A program made the translations under genes and the position numbers. This document shows, one piece after another, positions 48,880 through 59,888 of a DNA stretch of 64,000 nucleotides. The notes under the pieces were generated by a model. The model was given only the letters and a program-made list of their open reading frames with translations. It did not search any database and was not told the origin of the DNA. The stretch spans positions 186,001-250,000 of the forward strand of contig JAEQBH010000034.1 in assembly GCA_016808115.1 (NCBI GenBank). Reading direction: 5' to 3'. Position 1 is the first letter of the stretch. The number at the start of each line of letters is the position of its first letter. Source of the DNA: Tetrastigma voinierianum. Taxonomy: Eukaryota > Streptophyta > Magnoliopsida > Vitales > Vitaceae.

Positions 48880-50085
48880 GATGATGCACTACATTGTGAG
48901 ACACCATAATCTTTCAACCTGTTTTTAATCCAAACGAGTCAGGAACAGCTGCTACTAGCATCTATGTACTCCGCTTTTGCATCATAAGAACCCTTTAAGC
49001 TAGCAATAGAGTCATGAGTGTACCATAGTTCAAATTTTGTGGTTTCGCTAACATCTGCCTCTTTAGGTCTAAGCATTAAGTCCCAAACTTCATTCCTTTT
49101 GAATTTCCCCAACTCGTCTTGCACAACAGTCAACCAGTAAATATTCTTTGGCTCTATTTTTGAGGTGTAGCATATGTCTCTATAGTTGACTTTGTAATTC
49201 AGTTGTAACTGAACACAAGCTTTAGGGTCTCTAATAATGCCAGAGGCTGAATGATTCTTCTAAACTCGTTTAGAAGACTCACGAACTAAGATATCAGTGG
49301 TCAGATCAATCCCTAGATCTCTCTGTTGGAGGGATCAATCACCAGATAATGGATCATCTTCTATGACAGAGTTGGTGTTGCTGCTAAGTGATGCATCATC
49401 TTCTGAGACACTATTACTTTTCTATTGTACTAGTTAAGTATGATGAATTCAACATTTGAATCGTTTGACCTTGTTGGAGCAGATTTTGATCCCTGATCAT
49501 CAACCATCACATTAATAGATTCCATGATTGCCTTGGTCCTTTTTTTGTAAACTCTGTAGGCTCAATTGTTTCGGGAATATCCTAGAAACAAGCCTTCATC
49601 ACTTTTGACATCGAGTTTGCTTCTTTGCTTCCTATCATTAAGGATTAAACAAGTACTACCAAACTCATGAAAGTTCTTTGGGTTAGGTTTCTTACCTCTC
49701 CAAATTTCATAAGGTGTCATAGTTGTTCCTGGGTGAAGGTAGACCCTATTCAAAGTATAACATGCGGTGTTCAAGGCTTCGGCCCAAAAATTTACTATAA
49801 CATTTTTTTTCTGTGAGCATAACCCGAGCCATTTCTCGTAGTGCTCTATTCTTCCCTTCTTCCACCCCATTCTATTAAGGTGTCTTAAGAGGAGAGAATT
49901 CACGGTCTATCCCATGTTTATTGCAAAACTTGGTGAAGAGAGAGTTTAAATCTCCTTTCCATGATCACTCCTTATCTTGATAGCCTTCTTGAGTTATCTA
50001 TTCTTTTCACGCATCAACTTTAGAAACAATATATTAAATCATTAAATGTGCTGGATTTCTTTCTAAGAAAGCTTACCCCAATGCA
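48880..50085 (-). pseudogene. Ty1/copia pol remnant: integrase, then RT start fused to RNase H end
   Basis: Integrase runs from about 50085 leftwards: SFLRKKSSTFNDLI, then RSDHGKE near 49970 and FWAEALNTACYTLNRVYLHP at 49785-49725, then TPYEIWRGKKPN and KSDEGLFLGYS. At 49133-48939 an open frame joins an RT start (ELGKFKRNEVWDL..RPKE) to an RNase H end (LWYTHDS...AKAEYIDASSSCS), and LVWIKNRLKDYG-like residues continue to about 48880. Most of RT and RNase H is therefore missing. The 5' part (gag) is absent: at about 50085 the sequence changes to Athila-like DNA. The motifs fit the SIRE/Maximus type of copia element, but I am not certain of the lineage. Confidence 0.8.
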
Positions 50086-50969
50086 CATACCGAGGAGAAC
50101 TCGCACGATCGCATGCCCCCTCCTCGACCTCGGGAAGCGGGAATCCGATAAGCCTGAAGGACTGTGGTTCATGAGGACGCATTCTCTTCGACAGATGATG
50201 GGGAGGATGTTGAGTATTAGTATGGAGGGTTAGAATAGGGTGGTGTTGGCAATTGGGTAGAGACCTCAGCAACGTCATGCCAACACCCATTTTGTTCATA
50301 TAAGCCCTATTTGTGTAGCCTATGGTCGTTACAAGCTTGAAAGACCTTTTTTATTTTAGTTTGCGGTCGTCGTTCTCTAGATTTTTATGCATATTAGTTG
50401 CTTGGTGATGTTAAATTGTGTACCTTTATAATATCGTTCATTTCAGTTTGGTGCTTTCACTGCAACTTTTCTTTTCTCAAGTCCATGGTCCCTTATATGA
50501 ATAGCTTGGTTTTGTAATAGTTTGTTATTATGTTCATTGCTTGAGACTGTGGTTTTAATTGAGTCAGACGGTTGCATACTCTGTCAGGTTGAAGTACTAT
50601 CCTCAATTTCTTCGAACTTACAGTAAAGCTTAAATGCACTCTAGCGTGATTTTGTTGAAATCATACTCAGTAGGTGTTATTAGTTCAAATCTTGCTGGTG
50701 GACTAGCAAGATGTAGGTCGGGGGTGTGTTGAATACACAAAGAAGTAACATTTACATCGTATTTTAGTACCTTCACTATATTTTACTCTCATTTTGTAAG
50801 AATAGGTGCCTTTGATCGCTCTCATATATGTTTTTGAACTTGCAGGTTTTTCTGCTCCATGCATAATTGTTATATGGTCTGTGGTCTAGAGATCTAATAT
50901 GGATCATCAAGGATGACGGCAAACACGTTGTGAAGTCTCCTTGGTGCTGCGAATGGTGTCAGAACAATT

Positions 50970-52138
50970 GGTAGCATATGGCACCTGGCATCGTGCAACC
51001 GGTACCTAATCCCAATGCAGAAATTCATCAAGAAGCTGGCGGTACCGATACCACTCTCATCGGTACCGGTACCCCAAACAAAATCACCAAGAGGCAGTGG
51101 TACTGGGCAAGACTAATACCTCATCGGCACCGGTACCAAAATGTAATTTTTACGGGATTTGAGCAGAATTCCAATTTCGGAGCAAGGGTATGTTCGTCAT
51201 TCGACCACCAATTCGAGATCACAAAGGAAAAGGATATAAAAGCCAAAGGAAGGGTGGAGAGGAGCAGTTTTTGATGCTAGGGTTTTGGTTTCATAGAAAG
51301 AGAGTGTTTTTCTCATATTTTTTGCTGGGTGGTTCATCGAAAGCAGAGTAGATAATTTAACTTTTCTTGGATTCCGATTTCAATTACGTTTAATCTTTCG
51401 CTAGTCTACAATTTGTCTCTCTCTTACATTATTTGCCTTCTTTTGAATCTCTGCCTTGCAATTAAAGTGTGATTTTTAAAGTTTCTTTTATGAGTAGTTT
51501 CTTATCAAATATGAATCGTTTCAGTTTCAATGAAGTTCTAAACTCCTATGATGGGGTTCTATCTGGAAACTCACCTCGATCAAGGTAATAACCAATTCTC
51601 TTTGTACCTCAACTGGATTGTATGATGATAAGCACTAGTAGAAAATCTATAAAACCTTAGTTCGGGCATCTTCTTGACAACGCAGAACGAGAGATTTCTG
51701 ACACATTGTGCATGATCACAAATGCAAGCTAAGAGTCTTAGTAAATCGTTTGAACAAGTGTTTATCATTGCTCAATCGTTTTTCATTCTAAAAGAGCTTT
51801 TAATGTAAAATCTTCCGTCGAAGACCATTCATCAATGGCTCCTAGATGAGATTGTGAATAAGAGATGGGAATTACTTGATCGGTAGTGAGTGGAAACCTA
51901 AGAACCCTATCAATCACCTTTATGTTTTAAACTAGTCAACTTAATCAGTTACTCAATCAACCAACCACAACCCCATATTTTACTTTTAAACATACATTTT
52001 TTGGAGAACAACCTGTAAGGATCACCTAGAATACCACTCCCTATGGAGATGACCTGTGGACTTCCACAGTAGTATAATGCTTGACGACCTTAGTTCCTAC
52101 GCTTGGGAATAATTTCAGCATACGAAATAGACGAAGCA
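50970..52138 (+). repeat. 5' LTR of the second Athila-like element (start uncertain)
   Basis: The upstream part has repeated ggtaccggtacc words (50998-51135), then a TATA box (tataaaa, 51235-51241), the word ctagggtttt at 51279, and a region alignable with 2880-3808. It ends gaagca at 52138, four bases before the primer site. Confidence 0.65.
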
Positions 52139-52142
52139 TTTT

Positions 52143-52160
52143 TGGCGCCATTGTCGGGGA
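52143..52160 (+). promoter_or_regulatory. Primer-binding site, tRNA-Asp type
   Basis: TGGCGCCATTGTCGGGGA differs at two positions from the perfect site at 61508. The sequence fits the 3' end of plant tRNA-Asp, as known for Athila-type elements. It would start minus-strand DNA synthesis. Confidence 0.85.
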
Positions 52161-52306
52161 GTGGCGATCAATCTAGTTGATCTAAAGAGAGCTAGAGGTA
52201 ATTTGCAATTGCATTGCAAATCCGGTACATTCTCTCCCTTTTCTTTTTAATTTGTTTTTGTGAAGAACCTAAGTGGGTGTCTGTTTGGAAGGAGTAGGAT
52301 TAGTAC

Positions 52307-54347
52307 GTGTCAATTTGGGCTCGCAACGAGCAATGCCGACTTGTAAGAATTATACCTCCAAGAAATTCTGAAGAGTCTATAGTAAGACAATTGTTCCAAG
52401 AGAACCCTACGCCTCAAATGGACCATCCCGGGAGTCAACAACCTCTTTTTAATCCAAATGTTCAAGGGATACCTGTTAACCCACAAGGACTCCATGAACC
52501 TCCACAACAGGGAGATGGTGTTGCACTCCCAGCAACCCCAGCAGTAGGAGGGGGAAATGTTAACTTTCAGCGAAATCAATATCGGGCTCCCCCTGCCCCT
52601 TTACCTAATGTGGAAAGAACTCTCCGAGAGATTTTACAACCTCAAAGAACCACGACAAATTCATGTATTCGCCTACCTGAAGAGGCTAACCAATTCCTCA
52701 TGAAGTCGGAGATGATCCGACTTCTCCCCCGTGTATCGTGGGTCGACTCGAGAACCCTACTCATTCATTTAGAGACTGGTGATGTCAGAGTGTGCTTCTC
52801 TATCGATCACCTCTCCATATAATTTACATGGTGTTATTTCCATTTTCTCTTAAGGAAAAGGCCAAAATCTGGTTTCATTCGCTTGCGCCCAATTCAATCT
52901 TTACCTAGGAGGACATGCGAAATGAATTCCTTAACAAGTTTTTCCCTCCTGCACTTACTAATACACTCATGCGAGCAATCCAAAACTTTTCTGAAAAGTC
53001 AGGTGAACCTTTTGTTGTAGTATGGGAAAGATATAAGGACCTCCTCCATGCTATCCCTCATCATGGTTTAGATGTTAGACAAATCTGTGCGTATTTTCAT
53101 CAAGGGCTATCATTTAAACAATACATCCAAATGATGTGTGCGGAAGAGTTTTATGAGAAAAGTGCGAGGGAGGCAATTCAATTCTTTGACACCATAGCAG
53201 AAAATGCTCGAACATGGGAGACTAATACCTCCTTAGATACTGCTAAAGTGCATAGTACACCTACAGGGGGAGGAATCCATCATTTAAGAGAGAATGATGA
53301 CCTGCAAGCAAAAATAGCTAACCTAACGAGGAAGTTGGAGGCTATAGAATTGAAAAAGGTGAATGAGGTAACTAGTGTGCCTCAAGTACCCTCACTGCCT
53401 ATGGGATCTGGGAGGAGTGAGCCATGCCTCATTCAAGGGCGACCCCACCTAATTAACTATTAATTTCCCTAACCTTCTCGCGAAGGAGTAATCAATCCAA
53501 ACAGAGCAAGCTAATGCTCTTAACTACCATAGGAAGCCTTTCACCTCCATAATCCGAAATGTATAATCCGAAAGGTAAGCACCCTAATTTTAGTTGGAGA
53601 AATGAGGGAAGCCCACACAACTTGCCAAACAACCAAGGCCCCAATTAGCAAAACCAAGGTTTTTCAAACCAAGCCCCTCCGTTACAGAATCAAGGTCCTC
53701 AAGGATTTCCTGTGCACCCTAACCAAGGTTTCAATCCGTCAAATCAAGGGAATCCAAATCCACAGCCTTATCAACCTCCACATAAGATAAGTTCGGAGGA
53801 TATTGTGAAACAGTTCGTCCAAACTCAACAATCCACCAACACTGAATTTCGGACTACCTTGAATGATGTGAGATCCCAAATCACTAAGCTAACCTCTTCT
53901 ATGGGAAATTTTCAACAAGAAAAAGGGAAACTCCCTTCTCAAACCATCCAAACCCCTAAGGTCAAAATAAGTATGGAGCCTGTGTCAAAGTGAGAGCACC
54001 TTCAACATTGCAAGGTCAAGCCACCACTCTTCTCGAAGCAGGGTGTAATTGATAAAACCATTCAGCCCAAGGAACCGATACAAGAGTTGCAAGATGAACC
54101 AATCAGGGATGATGAGGTGTCGGACAAGCCTCATGTTCCTAGGGCTGATGTTATTGATGGTGAGCCAGAACAAGACAAGGCTTCCTATGTCCCTCCTGCT
54201 CCATACCCTCATAGATTAAGAGCTCCAAAGAAAGTGAACAATCACTCTGAAATTTATGAGTTGTTCAAACAGGTGAAGTTGAACATTCCTTTACTAGATG
54301 CCATTAAGCAGATTCCGTCATATGCCAAGTTTTTGAAAGATTTGTAA
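52307..54347 (+). pseudogene. gag of the second Athila-like element
   Basis: An N-terminal proline/glutamine-rich part (52307-52680) is followed by FLMKSEMIRLLPR. After a frameshift comes AKIWFHSLAPNS near 52861, then an open frame 52915-53463 with the retrotransposon gag pattern: MRNEFLNKFFP, WERYKDLLHAIPHHGLD, ICAYFHQGLS and a helical end. Further pieces (53712-53993, 54087-54347) continue to the linker LLDAIKQIPSYAKFLKDL, which usually precedes the protease. No complete CCHC knuckle is visible. Several stops and frameshifts make it inactive. Confidence 0.8.
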
Positions 54348-54489
54348 AAAGAAAAGTAGGTGTCAACAAGGAGGCATTTATGACCGAAAGCACTCATTGA
54401 TCCAAAGTGAAACAATTCGCCCCAAAAATACAAAGACCTAAGAAGCCCTCCTATTTCCATAGTGGTATAGGGAATTCAAAGTTAGACAT

Positions 54490-57400
54490 GCTCTAGTGGA
54501 TTTAGGGGCAAGTGTTAACTTGTTGCCTTACTTCTAGCCTATGCCGAGCTAAGGTTAAAAAGGAGAATTAACCAACTAATATCACCTCCAAATAAATGAT
54601 CGTAGGTGAAGATTCCTAAAGGGATAGTGAAGGATGTATTGGTGCAAGGACAAGTTCTATTTTCATGTGACTTTGTTGCTTGACATCAACTTGTGGTGAA
54701 CCAAGGACTCAATTCCTGATTCTTGGTAGGCTATTCGCTACCGCTAATGTCATCATTCACTATAGAGAGGACTAACGACACTATCATTCGTAACATGACT
54801 GCGAATTTGAATATCTTAATGTTATCAAGGGAATGGGAGATGAGGAGGATGTTTGTGAGGTAAATATGGTTGACTCTATGGTGTAGAAATACTTAGATAA
54901 TGTCTCATATGATGATCCTCTCATGTCTTGTCTAGTAAGCCCGAGTCATCGAGGAGGTGACCACATCTAAGCCTGAGTTTCTACACTCCACACAACACAA
55001 AGGAGGTATTGAAGCAAATGGGTGGGCACCTAAATTTGAACCCATTGCCACCAATTGAGGATGTGGCATTACCTTCTCGAAGAGAGACCACCTAAACTTG
55101 AGTTGAAACCGTTACCATCACATCTCAAATATGCATTTTTGTGTGGGTAGAAGAAACTTTCCCTAGAATCATATCTTCCTTTTAGAGCTCGAACAAGAAA
55201 ATAAGCTGAGATATTGAGAACCCACAAACCGCCTAGAGGGACAATTATGACATTAAGGAATTATCCCCTTAATCAAGACACACATAGGATTCACTGGAAG
55301 AGGATGTTAAACCTCTAGACAACCACACAAATGACGATCGAACCCAATAATGAAAGAAGTGGTCAAGAAAGAGGTTCTAAAACTCTTGGACGTGGGTGTT
55401 ATTTACCCCATTACAAATAGCAAGTGGGTCAGCCCAACCCAGGTAGTCCTTAAGAAATCTGGAGTCACTATGGTAGCTAATGAAAACAATGAGCTAATTC
55501 CCACTCGTGTCACGTCAGGTTGGAGGGTGTGTATAGATTATAGGAAACTCAATGCAAGTACTAGGAAAGATCACTTCCTTTACTCATCGATCAAATGTCG
55601 AGAGAGTTGCAGGCATGAATTTTATTGTTTTCTTGATGGGTACACTGAGGTACAATCTAATTGGAGATATTTTTAGAAGATCTGAAACCACATTCACCGC
55701 CCTTTCGGGGTACACATTTCGCCTTAAGAAAGTTCTTTGACTATGTAATGCACCAGAACCAATGTGCATGATGGGGATTTTCAATGATATGATAGAAATC
55801 ATTTTGGAAATTTTCATGGATGACTTTTCAGTCTTTGGAGATTCATATGAGAAATGTCTGGAAAATCTACGTAAGGTTTTGGAGAGATGTAAAGAGAAGA
55901 ACCTCTTGTTAGCCCGGTGAAAAGTGTCACTTCATGCAGACACAAGGGATTGTCTTGTGTCACATAGTATCAAAAAAAGGACCGAGGTGGATAAGGAAGT
56001 CGAAGGATCTCCAACTCATCTACTCCTAAGTGTGTTAGAGATATAAGGTCATTCTTAGGACATGCTGGATTCTATAGGAGATTCATAAAATATTTCAGTT
56101 GCCATGTACTGGTCCCTTATGCAATTTCGCTAGATAAGGGACGCCCCTTTCGCATGGTCACTGGGTTTGCGGTGGCCGCTTGATAAACTCAAATTATGTT
56201 AGTGTCTCTCTTATCATGCGATCTCCTAATTGGAACTCTCGAGATTATGCTAGAAAATGCTTAGACAAAGGGAAGATAAAAAGGCTTTTTGTGATCACTA
56301 TGGCAAAGAAGACTCTAGATTCGCTCGCCAATTACACAACCACGGAAAAGAGTTTTTAAATACCGCTGCTTTAGAAAAGTTCAGTCATACATTGTAGGAT
56401 CTCCAAACCATTTTCACGATCATGCAAATACTAAAGTATTTGCTATCTACAAAGATACTAAGCCCCTACGACTAGGTGGATCTTACCGTGCCAGAATTTA
56501 ACTCCACTATTAAGGATAAAAAGGAGCTTCGAGAATGTGTACCACCACTTCTGTCCTCGTTAGTGCCGGAATCCATTTCTCACGGCTTGCTAATAGGCGA
56601 CAGTTTTCTTGATGAGTAGCTTTTTGCTCTTGCTCACTGCCTATGGTATGCGGACATTGTAAACTATCTGGTGACTGGTCAAATTCCACCCCAATGGACC
56701 TCTCAACAAAAGAAGAAATTTTTGGTGGACATTAAGAAATATTACTTTGATTTAATTCATATTTGTTTAAATACCGCCCGCATCAATTGATGAGAAGGTG
56801 CACCAATGCATCAAATTGGGTGCCTACCTTCTCGCTATCTCTAAGCTTGTAAAGGCATTCTTCCGCAAGGAAAACTCGTTGACAAAACTCGCAAGCTGGT
56901 TTTTACTGGCCCACACTTTTTAAAGATTGCTTTGAATTTTGTGGTAAACTCAGGTTAGGTGCCAACAATTAGAGGGGTTAAGAAGAAGGAACATGATGCT
57001 CTTACCCCTATTTTAATCCTCATTGAAATTTTCGATTGTCAGGGTATAGACTTCATACCTTTTCCCCTCTTGTGGGTACCTTTATATTTTGTTGGCAGTT
57101 GACTATGTGTCGAAGTGGGTAGAGGTCATTCCAACGAGAACTAATGACCACAAGGTTGTTTTGAAATTTATAAAAGAACACATTTTTTCTCGTTTTGGAG
57201 TGTCTCGTGCATTCATTAGTGATGGTGGGCTCCATTTTTGTAATCGATCTTTTGAGAAAATGTTGAAAAAGTACGAAGTCACACACAAAGTTTCAACAAC
57301 ATATCACCCACAAACCAATGGTCAAGCTGAACTAGCCAATAGGGAGATCAAACATATTTTGGAAAATGGTTACTCCCAAATCACAAAGATTGGTCGCTCG

Positions 57401-57932
57401 ACTTCATCGATGCTTCCTTGGGCCTACCGCATCGCTTTTAAGACCATTCTTGGTATGTCTCCTATAGGCTTGTTTACAAGGCTTATTATCCGCTCTAGAA
57501 ATGGAGCACACAGGCATATCAATATTAAAACTCTTAATTTTGATTCTGCCTAAGGTGTAAAATGTTGCCTCGCTTTAAATGAACGAGCTTGATGAATTGA
57601 GGCATGGATCGTATGAGAGCTCGCAAATCTACAAAGAGAGGTTCAAGCTATTCCATGACAAGAATTCATTGTTCGAAGACCTTTGAACCTCACCTGCGCT
57701 GCATTACTGCATGCCTCGCTTGAACATGTTTCCGTGAAAACTTCGCTCTGTGGACTGCCTATCTGTCAAGGTAGTTTACCCATATGGTGCAGTGGAGATT
57801 GAAAATCCGGAAAATGGGAAATCCTTTAAAGTAAATGGCCAACGCTTAAAGCCATTTCTCGAGCACTTTGACCGTCAGAAGAGTAGTGAGGAACTGGTAG
57901 ATCCGCTCTACCAGGATGTTCCTTTAGAGTAA
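54490..57932 (+). pseudogene. pol of the second Athila-like element: protease, RT, RNase H, integrase
   Basis: Protease active motif D-L-G-A-S at 54499-54513, then VNLLPY. RT opens at 55350 with VLKLLDVGVIYPI and ends its first open part with GWRVCIDYRKLNASTRKDHF; the catalytic box F-M-D-D lies at 55813-55824. RNase H (about 56100-56600) is badly decayed. The integrase core 57089-57553 has LAVDYVSKW, ISDGG (D at 57221) and QAE (E at 57329), with exactly 35 residues between the second D and E. A C-terminal chromodomain-free tail (57750-57932) reads VKVVYPYGAVEIENP...VNGQRLKPFLEHF. These functions copy and insert the element. Frameshifts between domains rule out a working polyprotein. Confidence 0.85.
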
Positions 57933-58700
57933 TTTCTATCCTACCTTATTGTATATAAGTTTTTGTTTTCTTTCTTACATTTCTTTCTGCTTTCTTTATT
58001 TAGTCTGCTTTTATTTTCAAAAAAAAAAACAAAAAGAGACCACCCAACTGCGCTCCGCAAATTTCTCTTCCGCCTCCATTTCACTGCCATGGTGTCCTCG
58101 CGGTACTGAGGGCAATGCCTATTTATGTCGGGACGGGTTCGGGGTATTACACTAGTTGGCACTAATTATGCGCATGTTACATGTTCAGTGTATGACAAAA
58201 TTTTCGATTTGCGGCTCTTTTGGGTATAGTACTTGACTTGTGATGTATGCAACCGCATGACCTCATGTATGCACTCCACATAGTCTCATTACACCTACAC
58301 AATAACAAGATGCACAAAATTTTTATTTGTTCATATTTGGGACCTTATCACCCCAATTCTGTTCTAGTCCCTACACAAGCCATCGCATTGCTTTTCCGTC
58401 TAAGCTCATGTTTACTCGCTTATCATTCACCAGGCATCATTTTAGCATTCCTTGTTAATGACATGCATCATTTTCTCTGAGGAACATCCATGCATAGCTA
58501 GAAGATGATTTAAGGCCATCATTTCGGTGTTACATTTCGGAAGCATATTAAGTTACCTTTGCACCCATTTTGAGCCTTTAGTTGCCAATTCAGTTAGAAC
58601 CCTAGGAACCATGATCACAAGAAGTACAGTGGACCCCATGGTAAGCGTGAAGGTGTCAAGAGAGTGGAGTACAATTGTTAGTTCCGTGAACACAAATCAG
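57933..58700. other. Non-coding part between pol and the extra ORF
   Basis: Holds a T-rich leader, a poly-A run near 58019, and a G-rich segment gggacgggttcggggtatt typical of the region after pol in such elements. No gene. Confidence 0.5.
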
Positions 58701-59352
58701 CCAAGGGGGTGAGTATGAGCAGGAGAGAAATGAGCATTCAAGGAACTGAGACGGAGGGCATTCGAAAAGGGTATATCTATATATCGGCACTGCTGTTCCA
58801 AATTTTAAAAAAAAAGTACAAAAATGGGGATCGTGGTACGGTGATTCACTCTTACGGCATTCGGTACCACTTACTGTGTGGCAGTGGCAGCGGGCTGACC
58901 CGGCATCGCACCGCACTTACAAGAACGGCATCACGGGCGCATACGCCAAATTCAAGGCTTTTGATGCCCAATGTTGAAACCCTTTCATGTTCTTACCCCC
59001 TCTCACCATATAAGACAAACCCTAGACCTTTTGTCCTCTCACACAAGCAAATCCAAGATCGTACGCTCTGCCACCGCTTTCACCTTCGCACTGCATTCTT
59101 CTCGCTCGTCGCACAGACGCAAAGACCATTACTTCTCGAGCATCTTTTGTGATATTTCAGTGTTCCACATGGATTCGATTGGTTATTTTGGGTTGGTGGT
59201 GTTATGTTCTTGTGGTCGAGGGCACTACCTGCTGATGGTATGGGAGGAAGCTCTCGTCTAATCGAACTGGGTCCGCCCGATACTTTCGAGATGGGTTTTG
59301 ATAATGTTGTACGTGGGCCTTGTTTTCTATATTTTCTATTCTTGCCATATCT
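58701..59352 (+). promoter_or_regulatory. PPT-like tract and promoter-like region of the extra ORF
   Basis: ccaaggggg|tg (58701-58711) looks like a polypurine tract followed by a TG start. A TATA-like accatataag at 59005-59013 is followed by aaaccctagacc, as in plant leaders. cggtacc words echo those in the LTR at 51 kb. The stretch aligns with bases 40-690 of the left copy. Confidence 0.4.
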
Positions 59353-59888
59353 ATGGCAAGATCGAAGAACATTGGGAAGGGCAAGGCTCCTAGCTCTTCT
59401 ATGGAGCAGGCTATAAAAAAACGGAAAGCCGATACCTCACAGCGAAGATATTCTTCATCTGAGAGCGAGGAGGCATCGGAGAGCGAAGATAAGGAGATTA
59501 AAGCCATGTTTTCCGAGTCTTCTGATTCAGAACGAGAAAAGTGGGCCCAATCAATTGTAAAGCGGGGTTTTCATTGCGAGCGGGGTGTGAAAGTGGACAC
59601 ATTCTTGTTCACCCATCTTATCAGGGCTATTATTCACAAAATTTGCAATTTGTCTGTGCTGAAGTACAAGGGTATCTACCAACCCTAGTCCGGGAATTTT
59701 ATGCCAATTTGAGAGAAAATCAGCGTGTAGATACCCTGCTAGAGACCACCGTTATGGGAAAACAGTTAAAGATCAACCTTGATTCGATAGCTCACTCATT
59801 GCAATATGTCCGCCCTGCTGCCCATGACCGACCTTACCCTCTTAGGGCCATTACTGAGTTCGATGCTAGGTTGTTTGCTGATGCCATG
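59353..59888 (+). pseudogene. Extra ORF of the second Athila-like element, cut by an LTR insertion
   Basis: Begins M-A-R-S-K-N like the copy at 697, then GKGKAPSSS, a KKRK cluster, an acidic serine tract (SSSESEEASESEDKE), and after a frameshift near 59560 TLVREFYANLREN and LQYVRPAAHDRPYPLRAIT. The VREFYANL motif fits the putative plant transposon protein family (PF20167-like). The match with the left copy ends at the codons for FDA.; 30 bases later the LTR begins and supplies the stop codon. Function unknown. Confidence 0.65.

Larger units (their letters stand above)
50090..59888 (+). mobile_element. Athila-like Ty3/gypsy element (second copy), with part of another upstream
   Basis: Order: tail of the extra ORF (to about 50217), spacer matching 1930-2450, LTR to 52138, primer site 52143, gag, protease, RT, integrase, pol end at 57932, non-coding part with a PPT-like ccaaggggg (58701-58709), promoter-like stretch, and the extra ORF from 59353. 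The 3' LTR is not seen because the extra ORF is cut at 59888 by another LTR. A fragment of the extra ORF also precedes the 5' LTR, which suggests a tandem arrangement or an LTR that includes the ORF. The protease and RT motifs place it in the Athila lineage. Confidence 0.75.

Noticed and set aside
58709..59152. 147-codon open frame upstream of the extra ORF
   Set aside because: Overlaps the promoter-like region and TATA box, starts only with GTG, and the left copy has no equivalent frame.
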